Virus record (IMG/VR): IMGVR_UViG_3300048672_000900
Location: 1-53,116 of that record
DNA length: 53,116 nucleotides
Source of the DNA: a virus
Strand: one strand, 5' to 3'
The position numbers and the translations under genes were made by a program. Positions 9,371 through 17,984 of this stretch are shown one piece after another. Under the pieces are notes generated by a model that was not told the DNA's origin, made no database searches, and saw only the letters and a list, made by a program, of their open reading frames with translations. How positions within the stretch are numbered: the stretch's first letter is position 1; every line of letters starts with the position of its first letter.

Positions 9371-9486
9371 GACTACTCACCTGAGTGTTAGACCCATTGT
9401 GGATTTCAAATCCATCAGGCAGCCATCCCTGATGACCCTTTGAGGTCGGCCTTTTAAGAGTAGTTTATTTTCACGAAAGTAAATGA
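9371..9486 (+). ncRNA. tRNA-like or structured leader RNA upstream of the 108-aa gene
   Basis: GACTACTC (9371-9378) pairs with GAGTAGTT (9458-9465), an 8-bp closing stem (one G-U) of a 95-nt element. Inside, GTGGA/TCCAT (9399-9403, 9411-9415) holds a 7-nt loop TTTCAAA, which has exactly the shape of an anticodon arm with UCA in the anticodon position. Then comes CATCAGG/CCTGATG (9413-9434) and GACC/GGTC (9434-9447). An 8-bp A/T hairpin follows at 9467-9486. A normal T loop, D arm and CCA end are missing, so a functional tRNA is doubtful. It could also be a regulatory leader. Confidence 0.3.
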
Positions 9487-9495
9487 GGATCACTC

Positions 9496-9822
9496 ATGGC
9501 TAAGGCAGATGTGCGCACGTTTGACCGGGAAGAAGAAGGCCCAATGTCGGGCCTGCGAGCGCTCAAGAAAGAACCAAAACCGCCTGAAAACAATTTGAAA
9601 GTATACACCATCAACCCTAAGCACTATAAACTTTGGGTAACTGAAGCCACGGGTAAACCCTATTGGGTGCTGTGGTCTGGAGACGATATCACGACCTCTG
9701 AGTTTAAAGAAGCTTACCAGCAAGCTCAACGCTATAGTCGTTGCCAGTTGAACGGCTACGACCCGGTGTCTCAGCTGAGTAAGGTGATTCATTTACCGCA
9801 GTCACTACACAAGGCTGCTTAA
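9496..9822 (+). CDS. Small unknown protein, 108 aa
   Basis: The ATG follows GAGGATC with good spacing. The product is basic and soluble, with a lysine- and proline-rich patch near residue 30 (KKEPKPPENN) and a tryptophan-containing middle (KPYWVLWSGDD). No family is recognised. It is a single-gene unit between a terminator and the convergent terL cluster, with a strongly structured segment directly upstream that could control it. Confidence 0.65.
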   Translation: MAKADVRTFDREEEGPMSGLRALKKEPKPPENNLKVYTINPKHYKLWVTEATGKPYWVLWSGDDITTSEFKEAYQQAQRYSRCQLNGYDPVSQLSKVIHLPQSLHKAA

Positions 9823-9835
9823 AGCCATCCAGAGC

Positions 9836-9873
9836 AGCATAAAAGGCAGGCTACTAGGCCTGCCCTCTATGCC
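9836..9873 (-). terminator. Terminator of the terL cluster
   Basis: GCATA (9837-9841) and TATGCC (9868-9873) enclose the GGCAGGC/GCCTGCC stem. The T-rich side (GCCTGCCTTTTATGC) is on the minus strand, directly after the terL stop at 9881. It may also stop plus-strand transcripts from the 108-aa gene. Confidence 0.8.
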
Positions 9874-9880
9874 GCCTATT

Positions 9881-12025
9881 TTAACGGCTCAAAATGCGAT
9901 TAAGCTTACGCTGCTCACGTAGGTTTTGAATCACTGCGTCAATAGACAGAGTTTCACCTTCACGCACCACTAAGCGGGTGTACAAGGCTTTGAGTCTATT
10001 TTCTAGCCGGTTAACGACGAGCAGGTCAGACGACTTCTTCAGCTCAGCCATGATCATCTCAATTTGAGTTCTGATTTGGTTTTGTTCAAACTGGCTATAC
10101 TTCTGTTCAATCGCCACGTTGGTTGCAATCTGTTGGTCATCAATACGAAGTACCTTCAGCGGGTTGATGCCGTAGTCTGCAAGGTTCTTAGTACGTGTCA
10201 AGAACCAGTGGGTTAGCAGATAAGAAATGACCATGTCGTCATGCTTACCCTCAGCGTGGTCAATTCGGTTATTGCGAATGACCAGACCCAAGATCTGTTC
10301 AATCAAACGGCTATCATTAACCTTAGTGCTGAAATGTTTCATGGCGTGCTGTAGCGCATCCCCGTACAGGTTATCCCGAGAACTCTTACCAGAGCCCGCA
10401 GTGGCGTAACCAAAGAGTGACTTAGCGCGCACATAGATGTCCCTTTGCCTCATGGACATAGGGCCTTTGATCTGATCATAAAGCGTTTTATTTTCTTCTG
10501 GTTCACTCACGACCCAGTTAAAGATGCGCTTGAACGGATCAATGTTGCGCTCGACCATGTGGATGATCAGGTAGTCAATGATGGTGATGGCGCTGCTACG
10601 GCGCTCAGGTACCAGCACGGTGTTGCAGTACTTCAACATGAAGCTCAGCAAGAATTTGGTAAACTCAATCAGGTTGAGTTCATTGAAGTCACCTGCAGCG
10701 ACGACTTCACCAGTTTCACAATTACGCACCACCATGGTGATGTCGTCGTTACCTGCTGCGTCTGATGTATCTAGACCAATGGTGCAGACGTTTTCAGCCA
10801 TGTATTCATTGATTTTATGTTGTTCAATATACCAGCGCAGGATGTACTGATAAGGTCTGCACAGTTCTTGATAGACGATATCTTTGACAGAACGCTTCAA
10901 GGTATCCAAAATAGTAATGGATAGAGGTGAGTTAGAGCTACCTGCTGTCCACACACCGAAGAAGTCTCGGTTGGCATCATCAGGGGACTGGTTGGTTTCT
11001 TGCAACATCATATTGAGCCACTCATCCGTCTTACCCATTTGCCGGTGAGAGAAGTTACCGTAGATGCGTAAGTAGCCTTCTCCAGAAGGGGACGTCTTAG
11101 CGTTCTTACGTACCATGCGTACTAAGTCCTCATGATCAACCGCATCGTAGAAATGCTCAGACCAAACCGCTGCTGTAATAGCCAGGTTGTAGACGTACTT
11201 GCCGCTGTCGTCATCTTGCTTACCCGCAGTGGTTGTCCAGATCACGCCGGAGGGTTCTCCCTTAGCGATAGCTTGCTCCATGGCTGCACCCATGGCAGCA
11301 ATGGCGCTACCTGCCGCTTTACCGATGTGGGGTTGGAAAGGACCCTCATCAATTTGGAAGATGGGGCTAGAAAGGCCCCGGCCGAGCTTATAAGCGTCTT
11401 TTTCTGCTGCCCGGGGGACGTGGGCATAGTAGACATTTGAACGCCTAGAAACGGTGAAATTCTCAGAGTTGACGGTATCGCCTCGGCCTCTGAATTGGAG
11501 GTAAGCAGGCAGCTCGTCATAGATCTTTCTGATTCGAGCAATGTTGGCTTGTCTGAGGGTATCGTCTTTGGTGAGTAGATTGATCTGTGTGTTATTGCAC
11601 ACAAAGTTCATCAGCGTCACCATGAGTGCATCGGTGCTGAACGACTTACCCGTTTGACGAGGTTGCACCAGCAGGTATTGGATGTGGTTAAAGAACGACC
11701 ACCATAGAGAGATGTTTGCTCTATTGGCCGTGATGGGTACGCCGTCTTCACCCGACAGAGGAGGAGCCTTGAGGACGTTTCGTAGTACGTACCAAGGGTT
11801 CTGGGTACACTCAATCGCAATCATCGCCATCTGCTCTGTGGTCAGATCAGGCGAATGCGGGTCTACCCCTAAGAGTTGAGGATTGTGTAGTGCTAAAAAG
11901 AAATGGTAATTTCTATAGCCTGCTCGTTTGAATTTAATCGCTAACTCTACCCAACTGCGATTAGTGGTCGCAGTGTCTAGAATAGCGCCCGGGTATTTGG
12001 CCCAGTCTTTGAGAAATAAAATCAT
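9881..12025 (-). CDS. terL: Terminase large subunit (DNA packaging ATPase-nuclease)
   Basis: This 714-aa protein pumps DNA into the prohead and cuts the concatemer. The ATPase domain shows a Walker A variant, QPRQTGKS at residues 121-128, and a Walker B with catalytic Glu, FQIDEGP, near 223-229. The nuclease domain shows the first acidic motif TIGLDTSDAAG (Asp419), a second motif VLVPERRSS, and the last motif HDDMVISY near residue 600. Length and layout match the phiKZ gp25 type. The ATG abuts the stop of the upstream 140-aa gene, so the two are probably translationally coupled. No small terminase subunit was recognised in the window. Confidence 0.93.
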   Translation of the reverse strand: MILFLKDWAKYPGAILDTATTNRSWVELAIKFKRAGYRNYHFFLALHNPQLLGVDPHSPDLTTEQMAMIAIECTQNPWYVLRNVLKAPPLSGEDGVPITANRANISLWWSFFNHIQYLLVQPRQTGKSFSTDALMVTLMNFVCNNTQINLLTKDDTLRQANIARIRKIYDELPAYLQFRGRGDTVNSENFTVSRRSNVYYAHVPRAAEKDAYKLGRGLSSPIFQIDEGPFQPHIGKAAGSAIAAMGAAMEQAIAKGEPSGVIWTTTAGKQDDDSGKYVYNLAITAAVWSEHFYDAVDHEDLVRMVRKNAKTSPSGEGYLRIYGNFSHRQMGKTDEWLNMMLQETNQSPDDANRDFFGVWTAGSSNSPLSITILDTLKRSVKDIVYQELCRPYQYILRWYIEQHKINEYMAENVCTIGLDTSDAAGNDDITMVVRNCETGEVVAAGDFNELNLIEFTKFLLSFMLKYCNTVLVPERRSSAITIIDYLIIHMVERNIDPFKRIFNWVVSEPEENKTLYDQIKGPMSMRQRDIYVRAKSLFGYATAGSGKSSRDNLYGDALQHAMKHFSTKVNDSRLIEQILGLVIRNNRIDHAEGKHDDMVISYLLTHWFLTRTKNLADYGINPLKVLRIDDQQIATNVAIEQKYSQFEQNQIRTQIEMIMAELKKSSDLLVVNRLENRLKALYTRLVVREGETLSIDAVIQNLREQRKLNRILSR

Positions 12026-12448
12026 TTAAACAATTCCTTTTTTGAGTAGCTCTTGGTTAAGCAAATCAAGATAGGTCTGAATGGCTTGCTTATGGCGGTC
12101 TTCTTTGGTGGAAAGAATAGCTGCCATGCAAGGGACATACCGGGGCACTTCCATCACTTCTTTGAGAGGCTCAGGTGTAGTTGGTGAACACTGACAAAAC
12201 ACTCGGTAAATATGCTTTGCTGTGCCCATTGTGTCTTCAGTGACGCGGTGGCGTTTTTTATATTCAATTTCTTGACACTTGATATCGATCACAAAACCAT
12301 ACGTGGTGTGCACGGTGTAGCGAGAATCATCATTGTCATCAGTGGGTTGTTTCACATCCACTCGCACCGGGTGAAAAGCACCCGAGATGTTACCGTACAA
12401 CCCTTTTAGAGACTTCCACAGATGCTTAAACATGTTGACTTGACCCAT
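12026..12448 (-). CDS. Unknown protein upstream of terL, 140 aa
   Basis: The stop codon touches the terL start with no gap. The product has a basic N-terminus, a beta-rich middle (TVHTTYGFVIDIKCQEIEYKK is within it) and a helical C-terminus (DRHKQAIQTYLDLLNQELLK). ATG at 12448 is used here; a second ATG at 12433 is possible, and neither has a strong ribosome site. By position it could work with terminase, but no small-terminase DNA-binding motif is visible. Confidence 0.65.
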   Translation of the reverse strand: MGQVNMFKHLWKSLKGLYGNISGAFHPVRVDVKQPTDDNDDSRYTVHTTYGFVIDIKCQEIEYKKRHRVTEDTMGTAKHIYRVFCQCSPTTPEPLKEVMEVPRYVPCMAAILSTKEDRHKQAIQTYLDLLNQELLKKGIV

Positions 12449-12511
12449 CTGACTTTATATTGATTCAAAAGATCCTCATGCACTCGCTTATACGTTTTTC
12501 ATCAAGTGCAC

Positions 12512-12579
12512 GGCATATAAAGACTACCAAGACCTCATCGACTATGATGAAGTCTCGGTAGTCTGTAGGGCTTTATGCC
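12512..12579 (-). terminator. Large GGCATA/TATGCC hairpin after the 409-aa gene
   Basis: GGCATA (12512-12517) and TATGCC (12574-12579) enclose an extended stem with AGACTACC and GGTAGTCT arms plus AGAC/GTCT. It lies just past the minus-strand stop at 12587. The T tract is short, so it may be an RNA-processing or stability hairpin rather than a strong terminator. Confidence 0.65.
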
Positions 12580-12586
12580 GTATTGT

Positions 12587-13816
12587 TTACTGACTGTTGA
12601 AGTGTCGCATCGTGAACGCACGTGCGATCACATACAGACAAAACGCCGTGCGAAGAGCCGCCACCATGGCGTCGTTCTTCACAGGAGTGGCTTGCCGAAT
12701 GAGCTTTTCGACTCGGTCTTTGATCTCCATGAGTGTGTCATGAGACGCACGAGAACTCGTGTAAGTCCCTCTCATGTTCTTCAAAATATCGGTGAGATCA
12801 AAATGGTTACTGAGTTCGCGCTTATTTGCTTGCATGTACTCAAACGCATGCACCATGATCATGTCCATGGCTTCAGGAATGGCTCTGGACTTGATGTGAA
12901 TGAAGTTGTCACTCATCCAGAAGATAAACTCTTCTAAGCGATGAGGCGGTGCAGTAGGCACAATGTTGCAGATGACTTGGAATATCTCTGGCTTATAAAA
13001 AGAGTTCTTGTCAGGAGCAATCCGGTTGATGTACTTGAGGTAGAGTTCAAGACCATGCGTCTTATCGCGCACCAGCGTCTCTCCGTCAATTTCCATGACG
13101 GTACTTGTTCCTTTGATCTTGGTGCCTCGGTTATGAACGTCCATGAACACACGGTAAATGTTGATCATCATGGACTTGATACGACCTTGCACATCGTTGA
13201 GCATACGCACGACGTCATAGTCGTTATCCAACTTTTCAATCACACCGTGCCAGATGGAGTGAGATGCAATCACCTCTTCCGCTCTGTACTGCAAGGCAGC
13301 TCCCCAGCTGCCTTTTTCCTTAAGCACAAACTGGTAAGAGAGTGCTTCGTAGGTGGCCGCTGCCGTCTCAGGGTTAGCAGGGTACTTGAAGAAGTTGTAG
13401 AGAATTGAGGTGAGCAGCTTGTAATGCAAGTAGAGCATCACAGCTAACTTAGCGTCGTGTTTTTCTTTCTCATTGAGATACGTACTCACATGGATCGCAT
13501 GACACAACCAAATGCAAGCGATGTTGAAGATGTTACTCGACACTGCAAAGCTAGGGTTGATGTCAGGTAGGTTATGGACAGGCTGTTGAAGCGTATAAGC
13601 GTCGACTTGTAGCAGATCAATGAAGAGTTTATCCTCATCACTGCTGGTAAAACGAACGACTTGTACGCCTGTTAAACCACCACCAAAAAACTCAATGTGG
13701 TCTTGGTTCTTATTGACAAAGCCCACCTGAACTGACTGGATTTCATGCAAGAGTTCTCGGTTTGCCCTGAACCCTTTGAGTGTCTCATTGAAGATGCGAC
13801 GGATGCCTGAATTCAT
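12587..13816 (-). CDS. Unknown virion-associated protein, 409 aa
   Basis: No family is recognised. The protein is largely helical, with an early beta part (residues 25-60) and a helical core that has alternating hydrophobic segments (NIFNIACIWLCHAIHV near residue 100 and LAVMLYLHYKLLTSILYNFF near 125) which may be buried helices rather than membrane spans. Its ATG overlaps the upstream stop as ATGA, showing tight coupling with the 180-aa gene. Position in the terL cluster suggests a head or packaging role. Confidence 0.7.
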   Translation of the reverse strand: MNSGIRRIFNETLKGFRANRELLHEIQSVQVGFVNKNQDHIEFFGGGLTGVQVVRFTSSDEDKLFIDLLQVDAYTLQQPVHNLPDINPSFAVSSNIFNIACIWLCHAIHVSTYLNEKEKHDAKLAVMLYLHYKLLTSILYNFFKYPANPETAAATYEALSYQFVLKEKGSWGAALQYRAEEVIASHSIWHGVIEKLDNDYDVVRMLNDVQGRIKSMMINIYRVFMDVHNRGTKIKGTSTVMEIDGETLVRDKTHGLELYLKYINRIAPDKNSFYKPEIFQVICNIVPTAPPHRLEEFIFWMSDNFIHIKSRAIPEAMDMIMVHAFEYMQANKRELSNHFDLTDILKNMRGTYTSSRASHDTLMEIKDRVEKLIRQATPVKNDAMVAALRTAFCLYVIARAFTMRHFNSQ

Positions 13817-14355
13817 AGCACAGCGCCAGCTTTGATCATGGTCACGTAGTCGTCGTAGTTCTCGATGATTTTAACACCTGAGTCACGAGCTGCTTTTTCG
13901 ATCATGCTCATCCAAGGGCTGTTACTGCTGACCACCTTAGAGCGGTCGTTATGACTGTCAGGTGTAGAGACATATACCGCACTGCGTTCACGCTGGCTAT
14001 GCGTGAGGCTATCGATAGCCGTCTTCATGCGGATGTATTCAGAAGCCCCCGCTTGAGAGTGGTCGACAGCGTAGAACAGCGACAGCGCTTTATCAGCGTA
14101 CTGTGAGTTCTCTAAGTGCTGCAGTGCTTCCCAGACACCCACCGACTTTTGTAGGTCTTCTGCTTGGGTCTCTAGAGCAAAACACTCCAGCCCCAAGGTT
14201 GTGTCGTCTTTATCTTTAGAGTACAGTTTAGTCAGTTCAATAGCGGCTTGCCGAGCTAGCCCACCATCCACAATGATGGTGGTGCCGCCCTGTAGTTCTA
14301 GGATGAGCTTTTCACCTTCGGTCTTTTCTTCAGGCGTGTCGATTTCTTCAGACAT
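13813..14355 (-). CDS. Unknown acidic protein, 180 aa
   Basis: The N-terminus is strongly acidic (SEEIDTPEEKTEGEK), then a short beta hairpin (LQGGTTIIVDGG) precedes a helical body with a Ser/Thr-rich linker around residue 140. It overlaps the downstream 409-aa gene by 4 nt (ATGA) and follows the 276-aa gene by 30 nt. No clear ribosome site was seen. An acidic N-terminus and helical body would suit an assembly partner, but this is only a guess. Confidence 0.65.
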   Translation of the reverse strand: MSEEIDTPEEKTEGEKLILELQGGTTIIVDGGLARQAAIELTKLYSKDKDDTTLGLECFALETQAEDLQKSVGVWEALQHLENSQYADKALSLFYAVDHSQAGASEYIRMKTAIDSLTHSQRERSAVYVSTPDSHNDRSKVVSSNSPWMSMIEKAARDSGVKIIENYDDYVTMIKAGAVL

Positions 14356-14385
14356 GGTACTTTGGATGTGTTATAAAGAAGGGGT

Positions 14386-15216
14386 TTAACGGCTAGACCC
14401 AATAGCCAGTTTCAAGTAACGACCATATTGAATGGTGTCGTTCATCATGGCAATAGCTCGCCACTTTTGATTCAAGTAGTCTTTGTAGTTTTGCTCTGAA
14501 TCGGAGTAGCCTTCAATCACCGATTTGATCACACCCAGCTCAAAACCACCTTGTAGTGCGTTTTGATCCATGGTGACGATCATGGTGTTGTAGACGTAGC
14601 TCTTAACTGCATACTCCACCAGCTGAGCAAACGCAGGGTAAGAACGTGGAGAAATGTTGTTCAAGTTGGAATCATTCTCAATGATGCAGCGCAAGAACAT
14701 GTTTCCAGGACTGGTGAGCAAGTCACGGATCATGATCACGTTGTCTGCAATCAAAGTGACTTCAGACGTACTCACGACAGGGATTTTATCGTTAGCACGC
14801 ATGATAGAAGACTCTAGTTGAGCCAACACACCCGTATCGTTGGCTTCCACGCCCACGTTGTAGTAAGAGCCTCCTCCAAACCACGTACCTGCTTGGGCGT
14901 AGTTGAGGAACGACACGTTAAGTGCAGAAACGATAGAGCGCCCTTGAGTGCGACTCTTAGGGATACGGATGATGGTTGAAATCGCATCAGGCTTATCGTA
15001 GGGTAGGTCGCCAATTTCTACAAAGTCAGACGTGCCGCCGACCAAGTTGCAGTCCTGTAAGACGCGAGGGCGAATTACCAGCATCTCGATTTGATGATCG
15101 ACATTCAACCCTTGCATTCCCCAGATAGAGGTCTGTCGGTTGAGAAACGTTTTGTCAAGTACTTGAGGCGGAATCACGCGCCTCACGCATGACACCGCAT
15201 ACCGAATGGCGTCCAT
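14386..15216 (-). CDS. Unknown protein, first gene of the terL cluster, 276 aa
   Basis: ATG at 15216 (MDAIRYAVSCV) is preferred because GGAG ends 5 nt upstream; a GTG two codons earlier is within the ribosome site. The protein is mixed alpha/beta with two Gly-rich turns (WFGGGSYYNVG near residue 115). No motif identifies it. It begins the minus-strand cluster leading to terL and lies back to back with a plus-strand early-looking gene, with about 110 bp between starts for divergent promoters. Confidence 0.7.
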   Translation of the reverse strand: MDAIRYAVSCVRRVIPPQVLDKTFLNRQTSIWGMQGLNVDHQIEMLVIRPRVLQDCNLVGGTSDFVEIGDLPYDKPDAISTIIRIPKSRTQGRSIVSALNVSFLNYAQAGTWFGGGSYYNVGVEANDTGVLAQLESSIMRANDKIPVVSTSEVTLIADNVIMIRDLLTSPGNMFLRCIIENDSNLNNISPRSYPAFAQLVEYAVKSYVYNTMIVTMDQNALQGGFELGVIKSVIEGYSDSEQNYKDYLNQKWRAIAMMNDTIQYGRYLKLAIGSSR

Positions 15217-15324
15217 ATTCACTCCAAAAAAATAAGGTCATACATTATTACCAAGAGGACCCTTGGTATGTTCAAACCATGTCCTTGGACATTTTCTTCA
15301 CTTTGCACTAGTAGGAGTCTTGTC

Positions 15325-15786
15325 ATGAAGCGTACCAAACTGGGCACCCCCACCACAGGTGATCTGTTCTCAGATTTTGAATCCATTCAACCAGTGCACG
15401 ACCATTGGAAGCGCAAGTTGTTTTACAACAGCTACTTGCCTGATTATCAAAAAGCTTGTGAAGGGTTTCTCAAAACTGATCCTGTACTGAGTGAAGCGTT
15501 ACTGAGCGCAGATGACGCTTGTGAGCCTTTATGTGTCAAGTGCTTGACTGAAGGAGGCTTCATCACCATCACTGTTTACAAAGCCACTGAACAAGTGGCT
15601 GAGGGTGTATTTGACGTCCAAGCCAAACAAGATTGGATGAAGAAGGATATCCTGTGGTTTGCTTACCACCGTGGAGAACTCAAGTGCTACATGGCGTATA
15701 TGGGATCTAGTATCGACATTGCGCCTGTGTCGCAACAGATTGCTGACGTCATTTTGAGCATGGTGATCAGCAATGACGAATCGTAA
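15325..15786 (+). CDS. Unknown small protein, 153 aa
   Basis: ATG at 15325 (MKRTKLGTPTTG) has AGGAG 8 nt upstream; longer forms starting upstream would have no ribosome site. The product is soluble and slightly acidic, with Cys residues at ACEPLCVKC near residue 70 that might bind a metal. No homologue is recognised. It heads a plus-strand series of short, closely packed genes. Confidence 0.65.
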   Translation: MKRTKLGTPTTGDLFSDFESIQPVHDHWKRKLFYNSYLPDYQKACEGFLKTDPVLSEALLSADDACEPLCVKCLTEGGFITITVYKATEQVAEGVFDVQAKQDWMKKDILWFAYHRGELKCYMAYMGSSIDIAPVSQQIADVILSMVISNDES

Positions 15787-15901
15787 TAATTCATAAGACT
15801 TGACCATACTTTGTACGAGAGCGCCTATGCTGACCTCTTGTACAAAGCTTAAATGGTTTTTAGAGTTTTTTCTTTCTCTTACATGTTTAACCCCATTCCC
15901 A

Positions 15902-16738
15902 ATGGACATAGTCTCACGAATTGAATCCCTCAAAAAAGACGCTAAGGAAACATACGCGACGCTTTTGATTGACGTATCTACAGCCGCAGCGGTGATTCAA
16001 GAAGAACAAAGTGAATACCTTTTAGAAGAGCCGGCAGGCATTTATCTTCATGGTGTTCATGAGCCTTTGCTCATCGATCAACAGGTCTATTACACTCGGG
16101 ACAATCGAACCGGGGAAAGTTATCAAATTAAAACCTGTTCTGATGTGGGCGCTAATGTCTACTTAAAGGTGGGCAATACAGCACGGCTACTGTTTCAGCA
16201 GCGTACCAAGATCGACTGCGATCCAAAACCTCGGGTTCCTTACCGAGCCACTAAGATTGCGATGGCTTGGGTTGCACAAGAACTCAGTACGCTCTCAAAG
16301 TGGCACGGTAGTTCACTGGTTGATCATACGCGCACCGCCATGGAGCAGTACCGAGAACATTACCAAGCAGCTTCCAGCAGCAGCTTGCTCAATGTGACGG
16401 ATGACGAGTTGGTACAGATCATCCATACTGAACATAAAGATACCCCCATGGAAGAGCGGCTACGCTATATCACAGAAATGATTGCGTGGCGTAAACACCA
16501 AGTCGACCTGTACCGTCACTATGAAACGTTAACCTCACGGGTTGATGTGATCATGCGCGCTTGCGTGGGAGAAAAACTTGACGAATTCCAGCCGTCAATG
16601 CGGTATTCGAAATATGAAATTTCTATTGCCAGCAACCGACACATCAAAGTCAAAATTGGTATTGACTGGCGTGCCGAAGAAATGATTCAAGCAGAGATTA
16701 CTCGACTAGTGTCTCAGCTTGCCAACATGGATTCTTAA
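15902..16738 (+). CDS. Unknown protein, 278 aa
   Basis: ATG at 15902 (MDIVSRIESLKKDAKETYATL) gives a sensible soluble N-terminal helix; the upstream in-frame extension is Cys/Phe-rich and unlikely to be translated. The ribosome site is weak. The first half is beta-rich and the second half is helical and charged (ERLRYITEMIAWRKHQVDLYRHYE), ending with RLVSQLANMDS. Function unknown. Confidence 0.65.
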   Translation: MDIVSRIESLKKDAKETYATLLIDVSTAAAVIQEEQSEYLLEEPAGIYLHGVHEPLLIDQQVYYTRDNRTGESYQIKTCSDVGANVYLKVGNTARLLFQQRTKIDCDPKPRVPYRATKIAMAWVAQELSTLSKWHGSSLVDHTRTAMEQYREHYQAASSSSLLNVTDDELVQIIHTEHKDTPMEERLRYITEMIAWRKHQVDLYRHYETLTSRVDVIMRACVGEKLDEFQPSMRYSKYEISIASNRHIKVKIGIDWRAEEMIQAEITRLVSQLANMDS

Positions 16739-16758
16739 AAAAGAAAGGGTCTCCACCC

Positions 16759-17103
16759 ATGCTAACCAGTGTAGCCCTAGAAGGCATGCTCAGTGTGCTC
16801 AATGTGTACTTACACCCGCACACGCATGACTTGTCCGAATGGAATAAATTCGGTATAGAGTTGTGTTATCGTTACTTCTTGATGTTTGAAAAAACACAAG
16901 ACTACGAAGAACTTCGCAGCTGGTGGGTGAACTGGGTGCTTGATTACGCAGGATCTACATCCCGTTTGAGTGACGTCCACAGTCTGTTTCACGAACGGGC
17001 TGTGGACGCTTACTATGCCGCCATCCCACTCGGTCTTACTCCTAACGGTTTTCACACTCAAGGTGTTCATGTCAATGGGAGAATTGTCATTGATCTCTAC
17101 TAA
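16759..17103 (+). CDS. Unknown small protein, 114 aa
   Basis: The ATG follows AAAGGG by about 9 nt. It is helical in the first 75 residues, with many aromatic residues (SWWVNWVLDYAG), and starts 20 nt after the previous stop. The next gene overlaps its 3' end. The function is not recognisable. Confidence 0.6.
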   Translation: MLTSVALEGMLSVLNVYLHPHTHDLSEWNKFGIELCYRYFLMFEKTQDYEELRSWWVNWVLDYAGSTSRLSDVHSLFHERAVDAYYAAIPLGLTPNGFHTQGVHVNGRIVIDLY

Positions 17104-17542
17104 CTCGTTTCCCCAACCTCAGATCAGGCTCATGGTGAGCTGTGCTGACTTGCTGGAAATACTTCGCTCGTTCCCTGTACGACCCACGTCACTTGGGATG
17201 TTTTCTTCTACGCACTCTGTTGAGATGCTAGAGTTGCTGGTTAAATGTTACTTGTGTCGCTCTACAGCTGCCATGAACTTTGACCCTAAAGACCTGATGA
17301 TACAACATCTTACCTCCAACTACGGTGTAGAGGCTGTTTACCATCCTGAGTTTTACCGTATCTACGATTTGATTCGCATCAGGATGAAAAGTATTCTACC
17401 TAATTATGACCCTTACCGTGTCATTCACGACATCGGCTATAATGCGGTTATGGCTGATAGAATGGGAACTGTGTTTGTGAGTTTATCCAAGCTGCAGTAC
17501 AACGCTTATATTCATCCAGTGGTGGAAAACAATGCCTACTAA
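17069..17542 (+). CDS. Unknown protein, about 157 aa, start uncertain
   Basis: The open frame overlaps the end of the 114-aa gene. Candidate starts are ATG 17069 (MSMGELSLIS, used here), a TTG at 17090 with GGGAG at good distance, and ATG 17132 (MVSCADLLEIL). The convincing protein begins by SCADLLEILRSFP and is helical, with ELLVKCYLCRST and DLIRIRMKSILPNYDPYRVIHDIGYN. No family is recognised. It overlaps the next gene by 11 nt. Confidence 0.55.
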   Translation: MSMGELSLISTNSFPQPQIRLMVSCADLLEILRSFPVRPTSLGMFSSTHSVEMLELLVKCYLCRSTAAMNFDPKDLMIQHLTSNYGVEAVYHPEFYRIYDLIRIRMKSILPNYDPYRVIHDIGYNAVMADRMGTVFVSLSKLQYNAYIHPVVENNAY

Positions 17543-17984
17543 TTGTGTTCATGTGGTTACTATGGGTTGGGCCAGTATGCTCGATAGGCAAGCTGCTGAA
17601 CTCAACCCTAACGGAATTGCTCTAGCGGCCCCTCAGTTCTTTGAGGAGACTGCTGTAAGCTTTGCTGAGCATTTTGGTAATCAAGCTGGCTTGGTTGATT
17701 TAAATGACATCGATGGTTTGGCTGACGGTTTGATGGAACAAGTCGAAGATTACGCCGTTAGGTATAGTCGACCTGATGTCGTGAGTGAAGTAGAAAACTT
17801 TGTCACCCACGGCATGTTTTACCACCTGATGATGGGGGCTATTCGTGGACTTGAGCTACTGCCTCCATTTAAGAATACGTTTGAAGTAACTTGCACCATG
17901 ACGCCTACTCCTTTTCACAGTTTAGACCAGAGCTACTTTGTCGTAGAGGATAAGTTTTGTCCACGCCCTCCCCTAGAGTTCTAA
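17532..17984 (+). CDS. Unknown protein, 150 aa
   Basis: The ATG lies inside the end of the previous gene, a coupled arrangement. The product is acidic and helical (GLVDLNDIDGLADGLMEQVED) with a hydrophobic helix THGMFYHLMMGAIRGLELL and a beta-rich tail. Its 3' end overlaps the DUF4326-like gene by 28 nt. Function unknown. Confidence 0.6.
   Translation: MPTNCVHVVTMGWASMLDRQAAELNPNGIALAAPQFFEETAVSFAEHFGNQAGLVDLNDIDGLADGLMEQVEDYAVRYSRPDVVSEVENFVTHGMFYHLMMGAIRGLELLPPFKNTFEVTCTMTPTPFHSLDQSYFVVEDKFCPRPPLEF

Noticed and set aside
9361-9480. tRNA on the minus strand (UGA anticodon-like loop)
   Set aside because: The order of arms on the minus strand is wrong: the long hairpin precedes the anticodon-like arm, and no T loop is present.
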